A stretch of 9,680 nucleotides of DNA from Rhodoferax sp. (GTDB taxonomy: Bacteria > Pseudomonadota > Gammaproteobacteria > Burkholderiales > Burkholderiaceae), in contig JAIFMT010000033.1 in NCBI GenBank assembly GCA_020048295.1, positions 1 through 9,680 of the forward strand, read 5' to 3'. The position numbers and the translations under genes were made by a program. A model generated the notes under the pieces. It was given only the letters and a program-made list of their open reading frames with translations. It did not search any database and was not told the DNA's origin. Shown piece after piece: positions 1 through 7,536 of the stretch (within the stretch, counting starts at the first letter, position 1; each line of letters opens with the position of its first letter).

Positions 1-115
1 AAGATATCCCTAAACGTCCCAAAACGCTTAAAAACTTGAAAATGACAAAAACGTAAAACCCTTCGGAAATTCCGAAAAGCCCTCAACTATATCAGGTGAC
101 GGCGCAAGTGGCAAT
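1..115. other. AT-rich intergenic segment, no gene recognised
   Basis: This stretch is much richer in A and T than the rest of the window. Two plus-strand frames enter from the left edge and stop at 37-39 and 54-56, so the end of a convergent gene is possible, but 12 to 17 lysine-rich codons are too few to identify anything. The only structure I see is the inverted repeat at 62-76. Confidence 0.4.
62..76 (-). terminator. Possible intrinsic terminator downstream of the D,D-carboxypeptidase gene
   Basis: The arms TTCGGAA (62-68) and TTCCGAA (70-76) are perfect inverted repeats with one central base. They lie about 40 bases beyond the carboxypeptidase stop codon on the minus strand. Read on that strand, the hairpin is followed by GGGTTTTACGTTTTT, which is U-rich but interrupted, so it is a weak intrinsic terminator at best. 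The loop would have to open by a base pair or two, leaving a stem of about six pairs. A protein-binding palindrome is the alternative. Confidence 0.4.
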
Positions 116-1261
116 TCACTTGATCCACAAACGCAACGCATCCCAGGCGCGGCCCAGCACGCCAGCTTGTTCCACGCCTTGCAACGCCAGCAGGGGCACC
201 TCGGCCACCACCTGTCCGGCGTTGCTGATTTTGAGCGTGCCGATTTGCTGGCCCTTGGCAAGCGGGGCCACCAGCGGCTCGGGACGCAGAACTTCCGTGG
301 TCAGCTTGGCAGTGCTGCCCGACGGCACGGTGACCACAATGGGACGCGGCTGGCCTAGCGCAACCGTGGCTTCCTTGCCCTTCCAGACGGTCGGGCTCAC
401 CACGGCCTGATTGGCATCAAACAGTTTGACCGACTCAAACGCGGTGTAGCCCCAGTTGAGCAGCTTTTGCGATTCGTTGGCGCGGATGTTTTCACTGGCA
501 GTGCCGAGCATCACCGACAACAGGCGGCGGCTACCAACGTTTGGAACATCCCGATGGGCGGTGGCAATCAGGCAGTACCCGGCGGCCTCGGTGTGACCGG
601 TTTTCAAGCCATCGACGGTCGGGTCGCGGAAAAGCAGGCTGTTGCGGTTATTGTCATTGGCCGCAGGCGTGCCTGGGTAGCGGTATTTTTTAATGGCGTA
701 GTAGCCCACATAGTCCGGAAAATCACGCATCAACCGGGTTGCCAGCACGCTCAGGTCACGCGCGGTGGTGGTGTGGCCGGGCTCGGTCAGGCCTTCCGGG
801 TTCTTGTAGCTGGTGGATGTCATGCCCAGCACTTTGGCCTGGTCGTTCATCAGTTGCACGAAGCGCTCGGCGCTGCCGCCCACGCCTTCAGCCAGCGCCA
901 TGGTGGCATCGTTGCCACTTTGCACGATCATGCCCTTGATCAGGTCTTCCACCGGCACCTGCATTTTGGGGTCAATGAACATGCGCGAGCCGGGCATTTT
1001 CCAGGCGCGCTCGCTCACCGGCAGGGTTTGTTTGAGGTCGATTTTCTTGTTGCGCAGCGCATCAAACACCAGGTAGGCCGTCATCAGCTTGGTCAGCGAT
1101 GCGGGCTCCACCGGCATGTCGATGTCCTTTTGCGCCAGCAGTTGATTCGCCGTCACGTCCATCAGCAGATACGAGCGGGCGGCGACCTCAGGGGGCTGGG
1201 GTGTCTGCGCTGTGGCCGACAAACACGCGGCGGCAAATAACGCCGTTAAAAATTTTTTCAT
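116..1261 (-). CDS. dacC: D-alanyl-D-alanine carboxypeptidase (PBP5/6 family, peptidase S11)
   Basis: A periplasmic penicillin-binding protein that removes the terminal D-alanine from peptidoglycan pentapeptides. From Met 1261 it is 381 residues, normal for the family. Residues 1-19 (MKKFLTALFAAACLSATAQ) form a signal peptide. The serine acyltransferase motifs are complete and in order: SLTK at 55-58 with nucleophile Ser55, SGN at 115-117, and KTG at 220-222. The C-terminal beta-rich PBP5 domain spans about 275-360. The last ~15 residues (AWDALRLWIK end) can form the amphipathic helix that anchors these enzymes to the inner membrane. An in-frame ATG nine codons upstream (1288) was rejected because it puts charged residues before the signal peptide. 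The chosen start has GAAAGAGA about six bases upstream. The dacA and dacC paralogues cannot be told apart here, so the symbol is nominal. A possible -10 (TCTAAT, 1300-1295) lies upstream without a good -35. Confidence 0.95.
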   Translation of the reverse strand: MKKFLTALFAAACLSATAQTPQPPEVAARSYLLMDVTANQLLAQKDIDMPVEPASLTKLMTAYLVFDALRNKKIDLKQTLPVSERAWKMPGSRMFIDPKMQVPVEDLIKGMIVQSGNDATMALAEGVGGSAERFVQLMNDQAKVLGMTSTSYKNPEGLTEPGHTTTARDLSVLATRLMRDFPDYVGYYAIKKYRYPGTPAANDNNRNSLLFRDPTVDGLKTGHTEAAGYCLIATAHRDVPNVGSRRLLSVMLGTASENIRANESQKLLNWGYTAFESVKLFDANQAVVSPTVWKGKEATVALGQPRPIVVTVPSGSTAKLTTEVLRPEPLVAPLAKGQQIGTLKISNAGQVVAEVPLLALQGVEQAGVLGRAWDALRLWIK

Positions 1262-1317
1262 TGGATCTCTTTCGCCTGCGATGCGCAAGCGGTCATTAGA
1301 TGAATATTGGAAAATTG

Positions 1318-1352
1318 ATAGCTGCTAGCGCTTACTGCATAAGGGCTAGAGC
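1318..1352 (+). repeat. Interspersed palindromic repeat, copy A
   Basis: This copy lies between the ferredoxin stop and the carboxypeptidase start. The core arms CTAGCGCTTA (1325-1334) and TAAGGGCTAG (1340-1349) pair at nine of ten positions around the loop CTGCA, with one internal G-G mismatch. By hand, its 35 bases align without gaps to copy B (4602-4636, 29/35 identical) and copy C (5927-5961, 24/35 identical), all in the same orientation. I recognise the pattern as a recurrent intergenic element of Comamonadaceae chromosomes from memory, not from a search. Its position in the upstream region of dacC means it may lie in that gene's leader or promoter. Confidence 0.8.
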
Positions 1353-1369
1353 ACGAAAAGACTTAAATT

Positions 1370-1750
1370 TTATCGCCCAAGGTGGGGCGGCACCAGGAGG
1401 CGCTGCACCACCTGGCCGTTGTGCAGGTGCGAGGCAACGATCTCGTCAATGTCGTTGCTGTCCAGGTAGCTGTACCAGACAGCCTCCGGATAGACCACCG
1501 CCACTGGACCGGCAGCGCAACGGTCCAGACAACCCGCTTTGTTGACCCGCACCTGACCCGGTCCGGCCAGACCGGCGGCTTTAACTTGCGACTTGCACCG
1601 CTCAAATGCAGCGGTCGCGTCGAACTGCGCACAGCAGGCCTCGCCGTTGTCGCGCTGGTTCAGGCAAAAAAAGATATGTCGCTGGAAATAGCTGGCCGGC
1701 ACCGGCGCGTCAGCCTCAGCGGCTGGATTCAAAGTGGAAGAAGAGTTCAT
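1370..1750 (-). CDS. (2Fe-2S) ferredoxin, thioredoxin-like (Shethna-type) fold
   Basis: A small cytoplasmic electron carrier of 126 residues. The family pattern is clear: HIFFCLNQR with Cys29, a second cysteine position at ACC (Cys39/Cys40), and GCLDRCAAGP with Cys74 and Cys78, followed by VVYPEAVWY (85-93), the hallmark segment after the cluster site. Four of these cysteines would hold one [2Fe-2S] cluster; Cys52 is extra, and which of Cys39/Cys40 is the ligand is uncertain. The first ~20 residues are a low-complexity Ser/Ala/Pro tail before the domain begins at SYFQRHIFF. The start follows the VanZ-like stop codon by 10 bases and has no clear Shine-Dalgarno, which suggests translational coupling. 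It is the last gene of the hemJ, vanZ-like, ferredoxin set. The partner protein is unknown. Repeat copy A lies just downstream. Confidence 0.9.
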   Translation of the reverse strand: MNSSSTLNPAAEADAPVPASYFQRHIFFCLNQRDNGEACCAQFDATAAFERCKSQVKAAGLAGPGQVRVNKAGCLDRCAAGPVAVVYPEAVWYSYLDSNDIDEIVASHLHNGQVVQRLLVPPHLGR

Positions 1751-1760
1751 GGCAAGGATT

Positions 1761-2864
1761 TTAGGTTTGTGGCTCGCCGTCCCAGAGAAAACTCAGCACA
1801 TAGACCAGCGCAGCAAACGGCCAAAGCCAGCCCAGCCATTGCGCCAGGCCATGAAAGCGGATAAAGCGCCCCTGTTCCCACAGGAACAGGGTTTGCTCGA
1901 AATAAGGGCTGGTCGCGCTCTGGTTGAGTAGGCTCAAATAGATACCCAAAGCCAGCACCGCCAGCGCCGCACTGGCGCGCCGGGGCAGCCAAAGCAAGGC
2001 CGCAGCCACTAGCAACGCGCTGGCCGATGCGGCCCTTACCGGTGTCGCCAGCCATACCCAGGTGTGCTCGGGCCCGAAACTCAAGGCCGCGCTCAAGCTG
2101 GTTGCACCCAGTCCCAGGACGGCAATCCAGACCAGTAGCCAGGCCCGTTTGACGCTTCGTTCGATCACGCAATAGCCCAGCAACGCCGGAATCAGCAATC
2201 CCAGCACCATGCACACCCAAGCCGCGCCAGGGCTCATTGCCTGCAATTCGATACCTTCCAGCGGCAGCCAAGCCGTTGCCAACTGGCTGCTTTGCAGCAG
2301 CTCAGCGCCAGCCAGTTCCAGCCGCTCCACGACCTGACCCAATCCGAACGGCACGGCGGTGGGAAACAACAACGCCAGCGGCCACAGGGCCAGCAGCACC
2401 AATGCGCCGCGCGACTCCTCGACAAACCAGTTGGCACGAAACCGGCCCCAACGTTGCAGAACGCCGAGTTTTTCCAGGCTCCACGCCGTCACCGCACCCA
2501 GGGCAGCGCCGGCGACATTGAGCGCCAGGTCCAGATTGGAGGCCACGCGGTCGGGCAACAGCATCTGCAAGGATTCCATGCAAAACGACAGCGCCGCTGC
2601 CGCGAGCACCGCGTACGACAAGGCCCATCGCTCGCGCCCGGTGCGCAACGCGCTCAACGCCAGCAAAAAACCCAGCGGCATGTAGCCCAGCACATTGGAA
2701 ACCACATCAAAACCGGTCCAGTATTTGGGCAATGGGGCCAGCAAAAACAACCACGCGGCCAGACCCTGGTCGCGCCAGTGGGCAAACGGGTACAGGCTGG
2801 CATAGACGATCAGCCCGAAATACACCAGCGCCAGTGGCCAGGCGGAGGTCTTGTGCTGCGGCAT
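1761..2864 (-). CDS. VanZ-like family membrane protein
   Basis: A 367-residue, strongly hydrophobic protein. The N-terminal ~130 residues carry the VanZ-like pattern: YASLYPF near 21-27, D53...N57...G60..P63.G65 in one membrane segment, then S93...E97..Q100, R106 and N110-D112...N116..G119 in the next two. The C-terminal part (about 150-360) adds several more membrane segments (near 153-172, 215-233, 241-262, 279-293, 298-313 and 342-360) with an outward-facing loop around 174-212. VanZ itself gives low-level teicoplanin resistance in enterococci, but the chromosomal family is widespread and mostly uncharacterised, so no resistance role is implied. Length is greater than the minimal VanZ domain because of the added C-terminal half. 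It starts 7 bases after the hemJ stop and ends 10 bases before the ferredoxin start, with no strong ribosome binding site, as expected for a coupled middle gene of an operon. Confidence 0.85.
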   Translation of the reverse strand: MPQHKTSAWPLALVYFGLIVYASLYPFAHWRDQGLAAWLFLLAPLPKYWTGFDVVSNVLGYMPLGFLLALSALRTGRERWALSYAVLAAAALSFCMESLQMLLPDRVASNLDLALNVAGAALGAVTAWSLEKLGVLQRWGRFRANWFVEESRGALVLLALWPLALLFPTAVPFGLGQVVERLELAGAELLQSSQLATAWLPLEGIELQAMSPGAAWVCMVLGLLIPALLGYCVIERSVKRAWLLVWIAVLGLGATSLSAALSFGPEHTWVWLATPVRAASASALLVAAALLWLPRRASAALAVLALGIYLSLLNQSATSPYFEQTLFLWEQGRFIRFHGLAQWLGWLWPFAALVYVLSFLWDGEPQT

Positions 2865-2871
2865 CAGCGCA

Positions 2872-3300
2872 TTAGAACGGTTTGAGCACCACCAGGATGA
2901 CGATGAGCAGCATCAAAATCACCGGCGCTTCATTGAACCAGCGGTACCAGACATGGCTGTGGCGCTGCTCGCCACGGACAAACTTCTTCAGCATCACGCT
3001 GCACGCGTGGTGATAGCCGATGACCACCACCACCAAGGCCAGTTTGGCGTGCATCCAGCCGTTGCCCGGTCCCCAGCCGATGCCATAGCCAATCCACAGC
3101 CAAAGCCCCAGGCCCACCGCAGGAATGGCAATGATGGTCATAAAGCGCAGCAGTTTGCGAGACATCAGCAGCAGGCGTTCTCGCTCGGCCATAGAGCCCG
3201 CTGGCACCATGGCCAAATTGACAAACAGGCGCGGCAAGTAAAACAGCCCGGCGAACCAACTGGCGATAAAGACGATGTGAAGTGATTTGATCCAGAGCAT
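2872..3300 (-). CDS. hemJ: HemJ-like protoporphyrinogen IX oxidase (UPF0093/CopD-like membrane protein)
   Basis: A 142-residue inner-membrane protein, the usual length for HemJ, which oxidises protoporphyrinogen IX to protoporphyrin IX in bacteria lacking HemG and HemY. Conserved family blocks are present: IKSLHIVF with His8, WFAGLFYLPRLFV (15-27), WMHAKLALV (82-90) with Lys86, YHH at 96-98, and RWFNEAPV (120-127) near the last membrane helix. About four membrane helices are visible. Automatic annotation often labels such proteins CopD family. I start at Met 3300, because family members begin MLWIK...LH. An in-frame ATG at 3327 adds nine residues but has no Shine-Dalgarno and sits directly behind a small hairpin. 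Neither start has a strong ribosome binding site. It is first in the operon with the VanZ-like and ferredoxin genes, and its divergent neighbour is hemB, which supports the haem assignment. Confidence 0.78.
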   Translation of the reverse strand: MLWIKSLHIVFIASWFAGLFYLPRLFVNLAMVPAGSMAERERLLLMSRKLLRFMTIIAIPAVGLGLWLWIGYGIGWGPGNGWMHAKLALVVVVIGYHHACSVMLKKFVRGEQRHSHVWYRWFNEAPVILMLLIVILVVLKPF

Positions 3301-3328
3301 GATATTCGTGCAGGGTAAATATGCCATT

Positions 3329-3373
3329 GTCTGTCAGCCAGACTGGTGCTGCGGCACTCGCGGGTATGTGCCG
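3329..3373 (-). promoter_or_regulatory. Two stem-loops in the hemJ leader
   Basis: Between the small-RNA terminator and hemJ, two perfect short inverted repeats can fold on the minus strand. CGGCAC (3373-3368) pairs with GTGCCG (3357-3352) around a 10-base loop. GTCTG (3343-3339) pairs with CAGAC (3333-3329) around GCTGA, ending one base before the ATG at 3327. No convincing sigma-70 promoter is visible in this interval, so hemJ may depend on transcription entering from upstream. The stems are short and their role is unproven. Confidence 0.4.
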
Positions 3374-3393
3374 GCCGTTGAAAAACAGCGGGC

Positions 3394-3421
3394 AAAAAAA
3401 ACCCCAGCACAAGGGCTGGGG
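3394..3421 (-). terminator. Strong intrinsic terminator of the divergent small RNA
   Basis: On the minus strand CCCCAGC (3421-3415) and GCTGGGG (3408-3402) form a perfect 7-bp GC-rich stem with loop CCTTGT, followed directly by eight T residues (3401-3394). This is a textbook rho-independent terminator oriented against hemB and towards hemJ. No protein-coding gene ends just before it on that strand, so it must terminate a non-coding transcript or attenuate the hemJ transcript. Confidence 0.9.
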
Positions 3422-3492
3422 TGGTAAGCCTATTTGCTGTCACACATCAAGGCCCCGCTCAGGGAGGAAAAGCGGGGGGCAGTAAACTGCCC
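3394..3492 (-). ncRNA. Small RNA candidate divergent from hemB (anti-hemB-like)
   Basis: A transcript of about 99 nt bounded by a near-consensus promoter (3500-3528) and a strong intrinsic terminator. The predicted 5' end falls at the first base of hairpin I, GGGCAG/CTGCCC around TTTA (3492-3477, six perfect pairs). Hairpin II uses GC-rich arms at 3476-3472 and 3458-3454 and leaves a 13-base pyrimidine-rich loop with TCCTCCC at 3468-3462, complementary to Shine-Dalgarno sequences. A weak third stem (GCCT/AGGC, about 3454-3429) precedes the terminator hairpin. I see no ORF with a ribosome binding site inside. Position and opposite orientation relative to hemB match the anti-hemB RNA motif of betaproteobacteria as I remember it, but I have not compared it with a covariance model. 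It is not 4.5S RNA (no GGAAG-type conserved loop) and is too short for 6S RNA. The alternative is a leader that attenuates hemJ. Confidence 0.77.
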
Positions 3493-3499
3493 GGGGTCT

Positions 3500-4636
<1,137 letters not shown>

Positions 4637-4668
4637 CTAATTTAGCCAAAAACTGCGAATCCATCCGT

Positions 4669-5832
4669 ATGCGCTTCTTCACGATTCATGGCCTCAGCGT
4701 CAGCGAGGACAGTTCGCTCAGCCTGCCCGAGTCGCTGGCAGCGCTGCGCCTGCCGCCCCAGGGTTATTTGTGGCTAAGCTGCACGCGCACTGAGTTTGAG
4801 CAATATCAACAGCCCATTCAGGCTGCGCTGCAGCGGCTGTGCAGCCTGCAGCTGGTGGACCTGCATGTGTCGGACTTGCTCAATGCCCAGTTGCCTTCGC
4901 GCTACGACTACACCTCGCAATACGACTTGCTGGTGTTTCGCCGCCTGAGCGTGGCGGAAGGCCAAACCGACGCACCGCCTGGACCGCATCTCACCGGGTT
5001 GCCCAAGCGCGGTGGCCCGCCCATCTTGCGGCGCATCGACACCAGCCCCGTGGGTTTTGTGGTGTTTGACCGGGTGCTGCTGTCGGTTCATCCGCAGGGC
5101 AGTTCGCTGCGTGACAGTTTTTCCCAACGCTTGCTGGCCGCTGGTGGCGGCCAACGCAGCACTGATCAAGCGCTGGCCGCGCCCGACAGCCGCTCCACCG
5201 GTGCCCGCGGCGTGCCCAATCACCCGGCTGACCTGATGCTGCGCATCGTCAACCATGTGGTGGATGACTTTCTGGCCTTGCGCCGCGAACTCAGCCACCA
5301 GCTTGACCACTGGCAGGCCGAGCTGCTCAACCCCAAGACCCGCTTCTCCAACTGGCTGACCTTGCTTGACACGCGCCAGTCGCTGCACCAGCTCGATGAA
5401 ATCTGCGAAGACCAGCGCAGCGCCATTCAGGACTGGATTGAGTCACTGAAAAGCTGGCCCCAGGAGGACATTCACCTGAACCGCCATGAACACGACCTGT
5501 TGCAGGTGCGCAGCCGCGATGTGCTGGAGCATATTGAGCGGGTGCTGCACCACGTCCACCAGCTCGAACGCAACACCGAGGCGGCGGTGCAAATTCACTT
5601 CAACGCGCAAAGCCATCGCACCAACGAGATCATGCGCACGCTGACCGTGCTGACGGCGATTTTTCTGCCCCTGAACCTGATCACCGGGTTTTTTGGCATG
5701 AATTTCGAGTTTTTACCGCTGATTCACCAGCAGCGTGGGCTGTGGTGGGCGATTGGCTCCATGCTGGTGGTGGCGCTGACTTTGGTGCTTGTGTTCTGGC
5801 GCAAGCGCTACCTCACACGCAGCAGCCGCTAG
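4669..5832 (+). CDS. corA: CorA-family magnesium/divalent cation transporter
   Basis: An inner-membrane channel-type transporter of 387 residues. The CorA signature GMN is at 343-345 (ITGFFGMNFEF), at the end of the first of two C-terminal membrane helices (about 322-343 and 357-377), followed by a basic tail (WRKRYLTRSSR). The cytoplasmic region holds an alpha/beta domain (1-145) and a long helical stretch (about 185-320) rich in His, Gln, Glu and Leu, the stalk that lines the pore. The periplasmic loop after GMN reads NFEFLPLIHQQRG instead of the classic MPEL loop, a common variant among CorA relatives. Two Pro/Gly/Ser-rich linkers (about 96-118 and 157-186) are longer than in the E. coli protein. 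The substrate (Mg, Co, Ni or Zn) cannot be assigned from sequence. The start is ATG 4669 with no strong Shine-Dalgarno. Repeat copy B separates it from hemB. Confidence 0.9.
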   Translation: MRFFTIHGLSVSEDSSLSLPESLAALRLPPQGYLWLSCTRTEFEQYQQPIQAALQRLCSLQLVDLHVSDLLNAQLPSRYDYTSQYDLLVFRRLSVAEGQTDAPPGPHLTGLPKRGGPPILRRIDTSPVGFVVFDRVLLSVHPQGSSLRDSFSQRLLAAGGGQRSTDQALAAPDSRSTGARGVPNHPADLMLRIVNHVVDDFLALRRELSHQLDHWQAELLNPKTRFSNWLTLLDTRQSLHQLDEICEDQRSAIQDWIESLKSWPQEDIHLNRHEHDLLQVRSRDVLEHIERVLHHVHQLERNTEAAVQIHFNAQSHRTNEIMRTLTVLTAIFLPLNLITGFFGMNFEFLPLIHQQRGLWWAIGSMLVVALTLVLVFWRKRYLTRSSR

Positions 5833-5833
5833 A

Positions 5834-5876
5834 GCTGCGCCAGCAGCCTCAGGTGCCGCGCAATTTTTGGCGCAGC
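5834..5876. terminator. Long-loop inverted repeat between the convergent corA and hydrolase genes
   Basis: GCTGCGCCA (5834-5842) and TGGCGCAGC (5868-5876) are perfect 9-base inverted repeats separated by 25 bases, starting two bases after the corA stop. No U-run follows either arm, so it is not a canonical intrinsic terminator. It could still halt transcription with Rho or protect the 3' end of the corA message. Being symmetric, it could act on transcripts from both sides of this convergent interval. Confidence 0.4.
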
Positions 5877-5926
5877 ACAGGCCAGCACCGGCTTGCCCGC
5901 GTCGTATTCAAACTACTATATTTTGT

Positions 5927-5961
5927 CTAGCTGGTAGCGCATGATGGTATTGGGCTAGAGG
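5927..5961 (+). repeat. Interspersed palindromic repeat, copy C (diverged)
   Basis: This copy agrees with copy A at 24 of 35 bases, strongest at TAGCGC (5935-5940) and GGGCTAGAG (5952-5960). The arms TAGCGCA and TGGGCTA still pair with the same single G-G mismatch. One pair has changed on both sides: T-A in copies A and B (1332/1342 and 4616/4626) is A-T here (5941/5951). It sits between the convergent corA and dienelactone hydrolase genes. Confidence 0.65.
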
Positions 5962-6033
5962 CCTATTTCTTATATAAAATTCAGTCGCCCCTTGCATGGC
6001 CGGCCGCCAGCCTCAGCGGGCAAGCTGCCCGGT

Positions 6034-6726
6034 TCAGGTCAGCTGCTGGGCAAAAAATGTCAGCGTGCGCTCGCGTGCCAATGCTGCAGCCGCCGGGTTC
6101 CAGGCAGCACGGTGGTCGCAATTGAAGCCGTGGCTGGCTTCGTACAGATGCAGTTCCACCTCAGGGTGGGCCGCCTGAAACGCCAGGGTGTCCGCCAGCG
6201 GTATCGAGTGGTCGTTGCGGGCAAAGTGCGCCATCACCGGCACCTGGGGCCTGCGCGCCATCTCGGCCGCTTGCGTCATGCCACCCCCGTAATACGGCAC
6301 GGCCGCCGTGATGTGGTCAAGCACACTGGCGGCGCGCCAGGCCAGCAAACCACCCCAGCAGTAGCCCACCACACCGACCTTGCCCGAGGTGACGGCGGCG
6401 CTGGCGTGCGCCACGCAGGCCTGAATGTCCTGCAAGGCACCTGGCGCGGGCAAGGCTTCGACCTGTGCCTTCAGGGCCACGCCGGCCGCAATATCCTCTG
6501 GCGTGTAGGCCAACGCGACCCCGGGCTGGACGCGGTGAAAAATCGCCGGTGCCAGCGCCAGATAGCCCTGCGCAGCAAAACCATCCGCCACCGCGCGAAT
6601 GTGGGCGTTGACACCAAAAATCTCCTGCAACACCACGATGGCGGCTTTGGCCGGGCCAAGCGGCTGCGCCACATAGACCGGAAAGCAAAACCCGTCGGCT
6701 GCGCTCAGTTCAATCAAGTGACTCAT
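6034..6726 (-). CDS. Dienelactone hydrolase family protein
   Basis: A 230-residue alpha/beta hydrolase of the dienelactone hydrolase (carboxymethylenebutenolidase) family, cytoplasmic as no signal peptide is visible. The catalytic triad is readable: Cys123 in the nucleophile elbow GYCWGG, Asp172 in ARNDHSIP, and His199 in ASHGFNC. Glu36 in VVLQEIFGVN is the conserved glutamate that interacts with the active-site cysteine in the characterised enzyme. No chlorocatechol or aromatic degradation genes are nearby, so the substrate is unknown and a housekeeping esterase role is as likely as dienelactone hydrolysis. The start at 6726 is well supported by AGGAG (6737-6733) six bases upstream. It diverges from the MarC-family gene and converges with corA. 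Confidence 0.93.
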   Translation of the reverse strand: MSHLIELSAADGFCFPVYVAQPLGPAKAAIVVLQEIFGVNAHIRAVADGFAAQGYLALAPAIFHRVQPGVALAYTPEDIAAGVALKAQVEALPAPGALQDIQACVAHASAAVTSGKVGVVGYCWGGLLAWRAASVLDHITAAVPYYGGGMTQAAEMARRPQVPVMAHFARNDHSIPLADTLAFQAAHPEVELHLYEASHGFNCDHRAAWNPAAAALARERTLTFFAQQLT

Positions 6727-6732
6727 AGGGGG

Positions 6733-6737
6733 CTCCT
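6733..6737 (-). promoter_or_regulatory. Ribosome binding site of the dienelactone hydrolase
   Basis: AGGAG on the minus strand, six bases before ATG 6726. It is among the clearest Shine-Dalgarno sequences in the window and fixes the start of the hydrolase. Confidence 0.8.
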
Positions 6738-6877
6738 ACTGCATGCGTTGAAAAAGGTGCCTGATGCTAACTTTCACCGCCGCGGGTGCCTCCCGGACCG
6801 ACAAGCAATTTCGCGTTGCCTGGCGCTGAACCGGTCTGGCCGCAGCCGTGCTGTCGCCGGGGTGCGTTGCGGCTAAC

Positions 6878-7507
6878 ATGCCGGACATGGACTTCAAACC
6901 GCTTGTCACCCTGCTGGCCATCGTCAACCCGTTGGCCATCGTGCCGTTTTTCATTCATTACACGCAGGATTTTTCAACCGAGCAGCGCCGGCGCACCATC
7001 TGGATTTCGTCATTCAGCACCTTTGTGGTGATTGCCACCAGTGCGCTGATGGGCTTGCACATTCTGGAATTCTTTGGTATCTCGCTGGCCAGCTTTCAGG
7101 TCGGTGGCGGCATGCTGCTGCTGACTTCGGCACTGGCCATGCTCAATGCCCAGCCGGCCGAAGCCAAATCCAATGCAGAAGAAATGCACGATGCAGCAGC
7201 GCGCGCCAGCATTGCCGTGGTACCGCTGACCATTCCGCTGCTGACCGGCCCGGCCACCATGTCCACGGTGGTGATTTATGCCGAAAAAGCCAAGACCTTC
7301 TGGCAGCTCGGCACCCTGGTGAGCTACGGCCTGGTGGTGGCGTTTGCCACGGCCTTGTGCTTTGCGCTGGCGCAGCCGATTGCCCGGGTGCTGGGCAAAA
7401 CCGGCATCAACGTGATGACGCGGCTAATGGGCCTGATTTTGGCGGCGCTGGCCGTCGAGGTGATGTCCGACGGCCTGATCAAGCTGTTTCCGGTGCTGGG
7501 CAAATAG
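6878..7507 (+). CDS. MarC family (UPF0056) integral membrane protein
   Basis: A 209-residue inner-membrane protein with about six hydrophobic helices (near 7-27, 41-62, 67-89, 112-134, 145-166 and 180-198). Family landmarks are the AIVNPLAIVPFF segment in the first helix, the glycine-rich VGGGMLLLTSALAML stretch, and the PLTIPLLTGPATMS motif (116-129) in the fourth. The polar loop at about 91-110 separates the two halves, which resemble each other as expected for this internally repeated family. The name derives from the E. coli mar locus, but a role in antibiotic resistance is not supported for the family and no substrate is known. The start is uncertain: ATG 6878, ATG 6887 (MDFKPLV) and GTG 6848 are in frame and none has a good Shine-Dalgarno. 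I chose 6878. It diverges from the hydrolase and precedes pyk by 94 bases. Confidence 0.9.
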   Translation: MPDMDFKPLVTLLAIVNPLAIVPFFIHYTQDFSTEQRRRTIWISSFSTFVVIATSALMGLHILEFFGISLASFQVGGGMLLLTSALAMLNAQPAEAKSNAEEMHDAAARASIAVVPLTIPLLTGPATMSTVVIYAEKAKTFWQLGTLVSYGLVVAFATALCFALAQPIARVLGKTGINVMTRLMGLILAALAVEVMSDGLIKLFPVLGK

Positions 7508-7536
7508 CGGCTTCACCCATGAGGCGTTGCCGGGGC

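Noticed and set aside
1..56. C-terminal end of a plus-strand gene entering from the left edge
   Set aside because: Two frames are open for 12 and 17 codons only, are lysine-rich and AT-rich, and cannot be matched to anything.
467..1240. Open frame of 257 codons on the plus strand opposite the D,D-carboxypeptidase
   Set aside because: It mirrors the codons of a gene with complete SxxK, SxN and KTG motifs; its His/Gly/Ala-rich translation resembles no protein I know.
1761..2864. Glycopeptide resistance gene
   Set aside because: Only the VanZ-like domain is present. No VanA/B ligase, VanH, VanX or two-component genes are nearby, and chromosomal VanZ-like proteins are common in Gram-negative bacteria.
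3394..3492. Signal recognition particle (4.5S) RNA or 6S RNA
   Set aside because: The GGAAG-type conserved loop of 4.5S RNA is absent. The element is about 99 nt of separate stem-loops, not the ~180-nt long open hairpin of 6S RNA.
5992..6876. Open frame of 294 codons on the plus strand opposite the dienelactone hydrolase
   Set aside because: It is antisense to a protein with an intact catalytic triad, is Arg/Gly/His-rich, and has no ribosome binding site or domain. It also runs across the divergent promoter region.
6878..7507. Multidrug resistance transporter, from the MarC name
   Set aside because: The family name is historical; no evidence in the sequence or context supports drug efflux.
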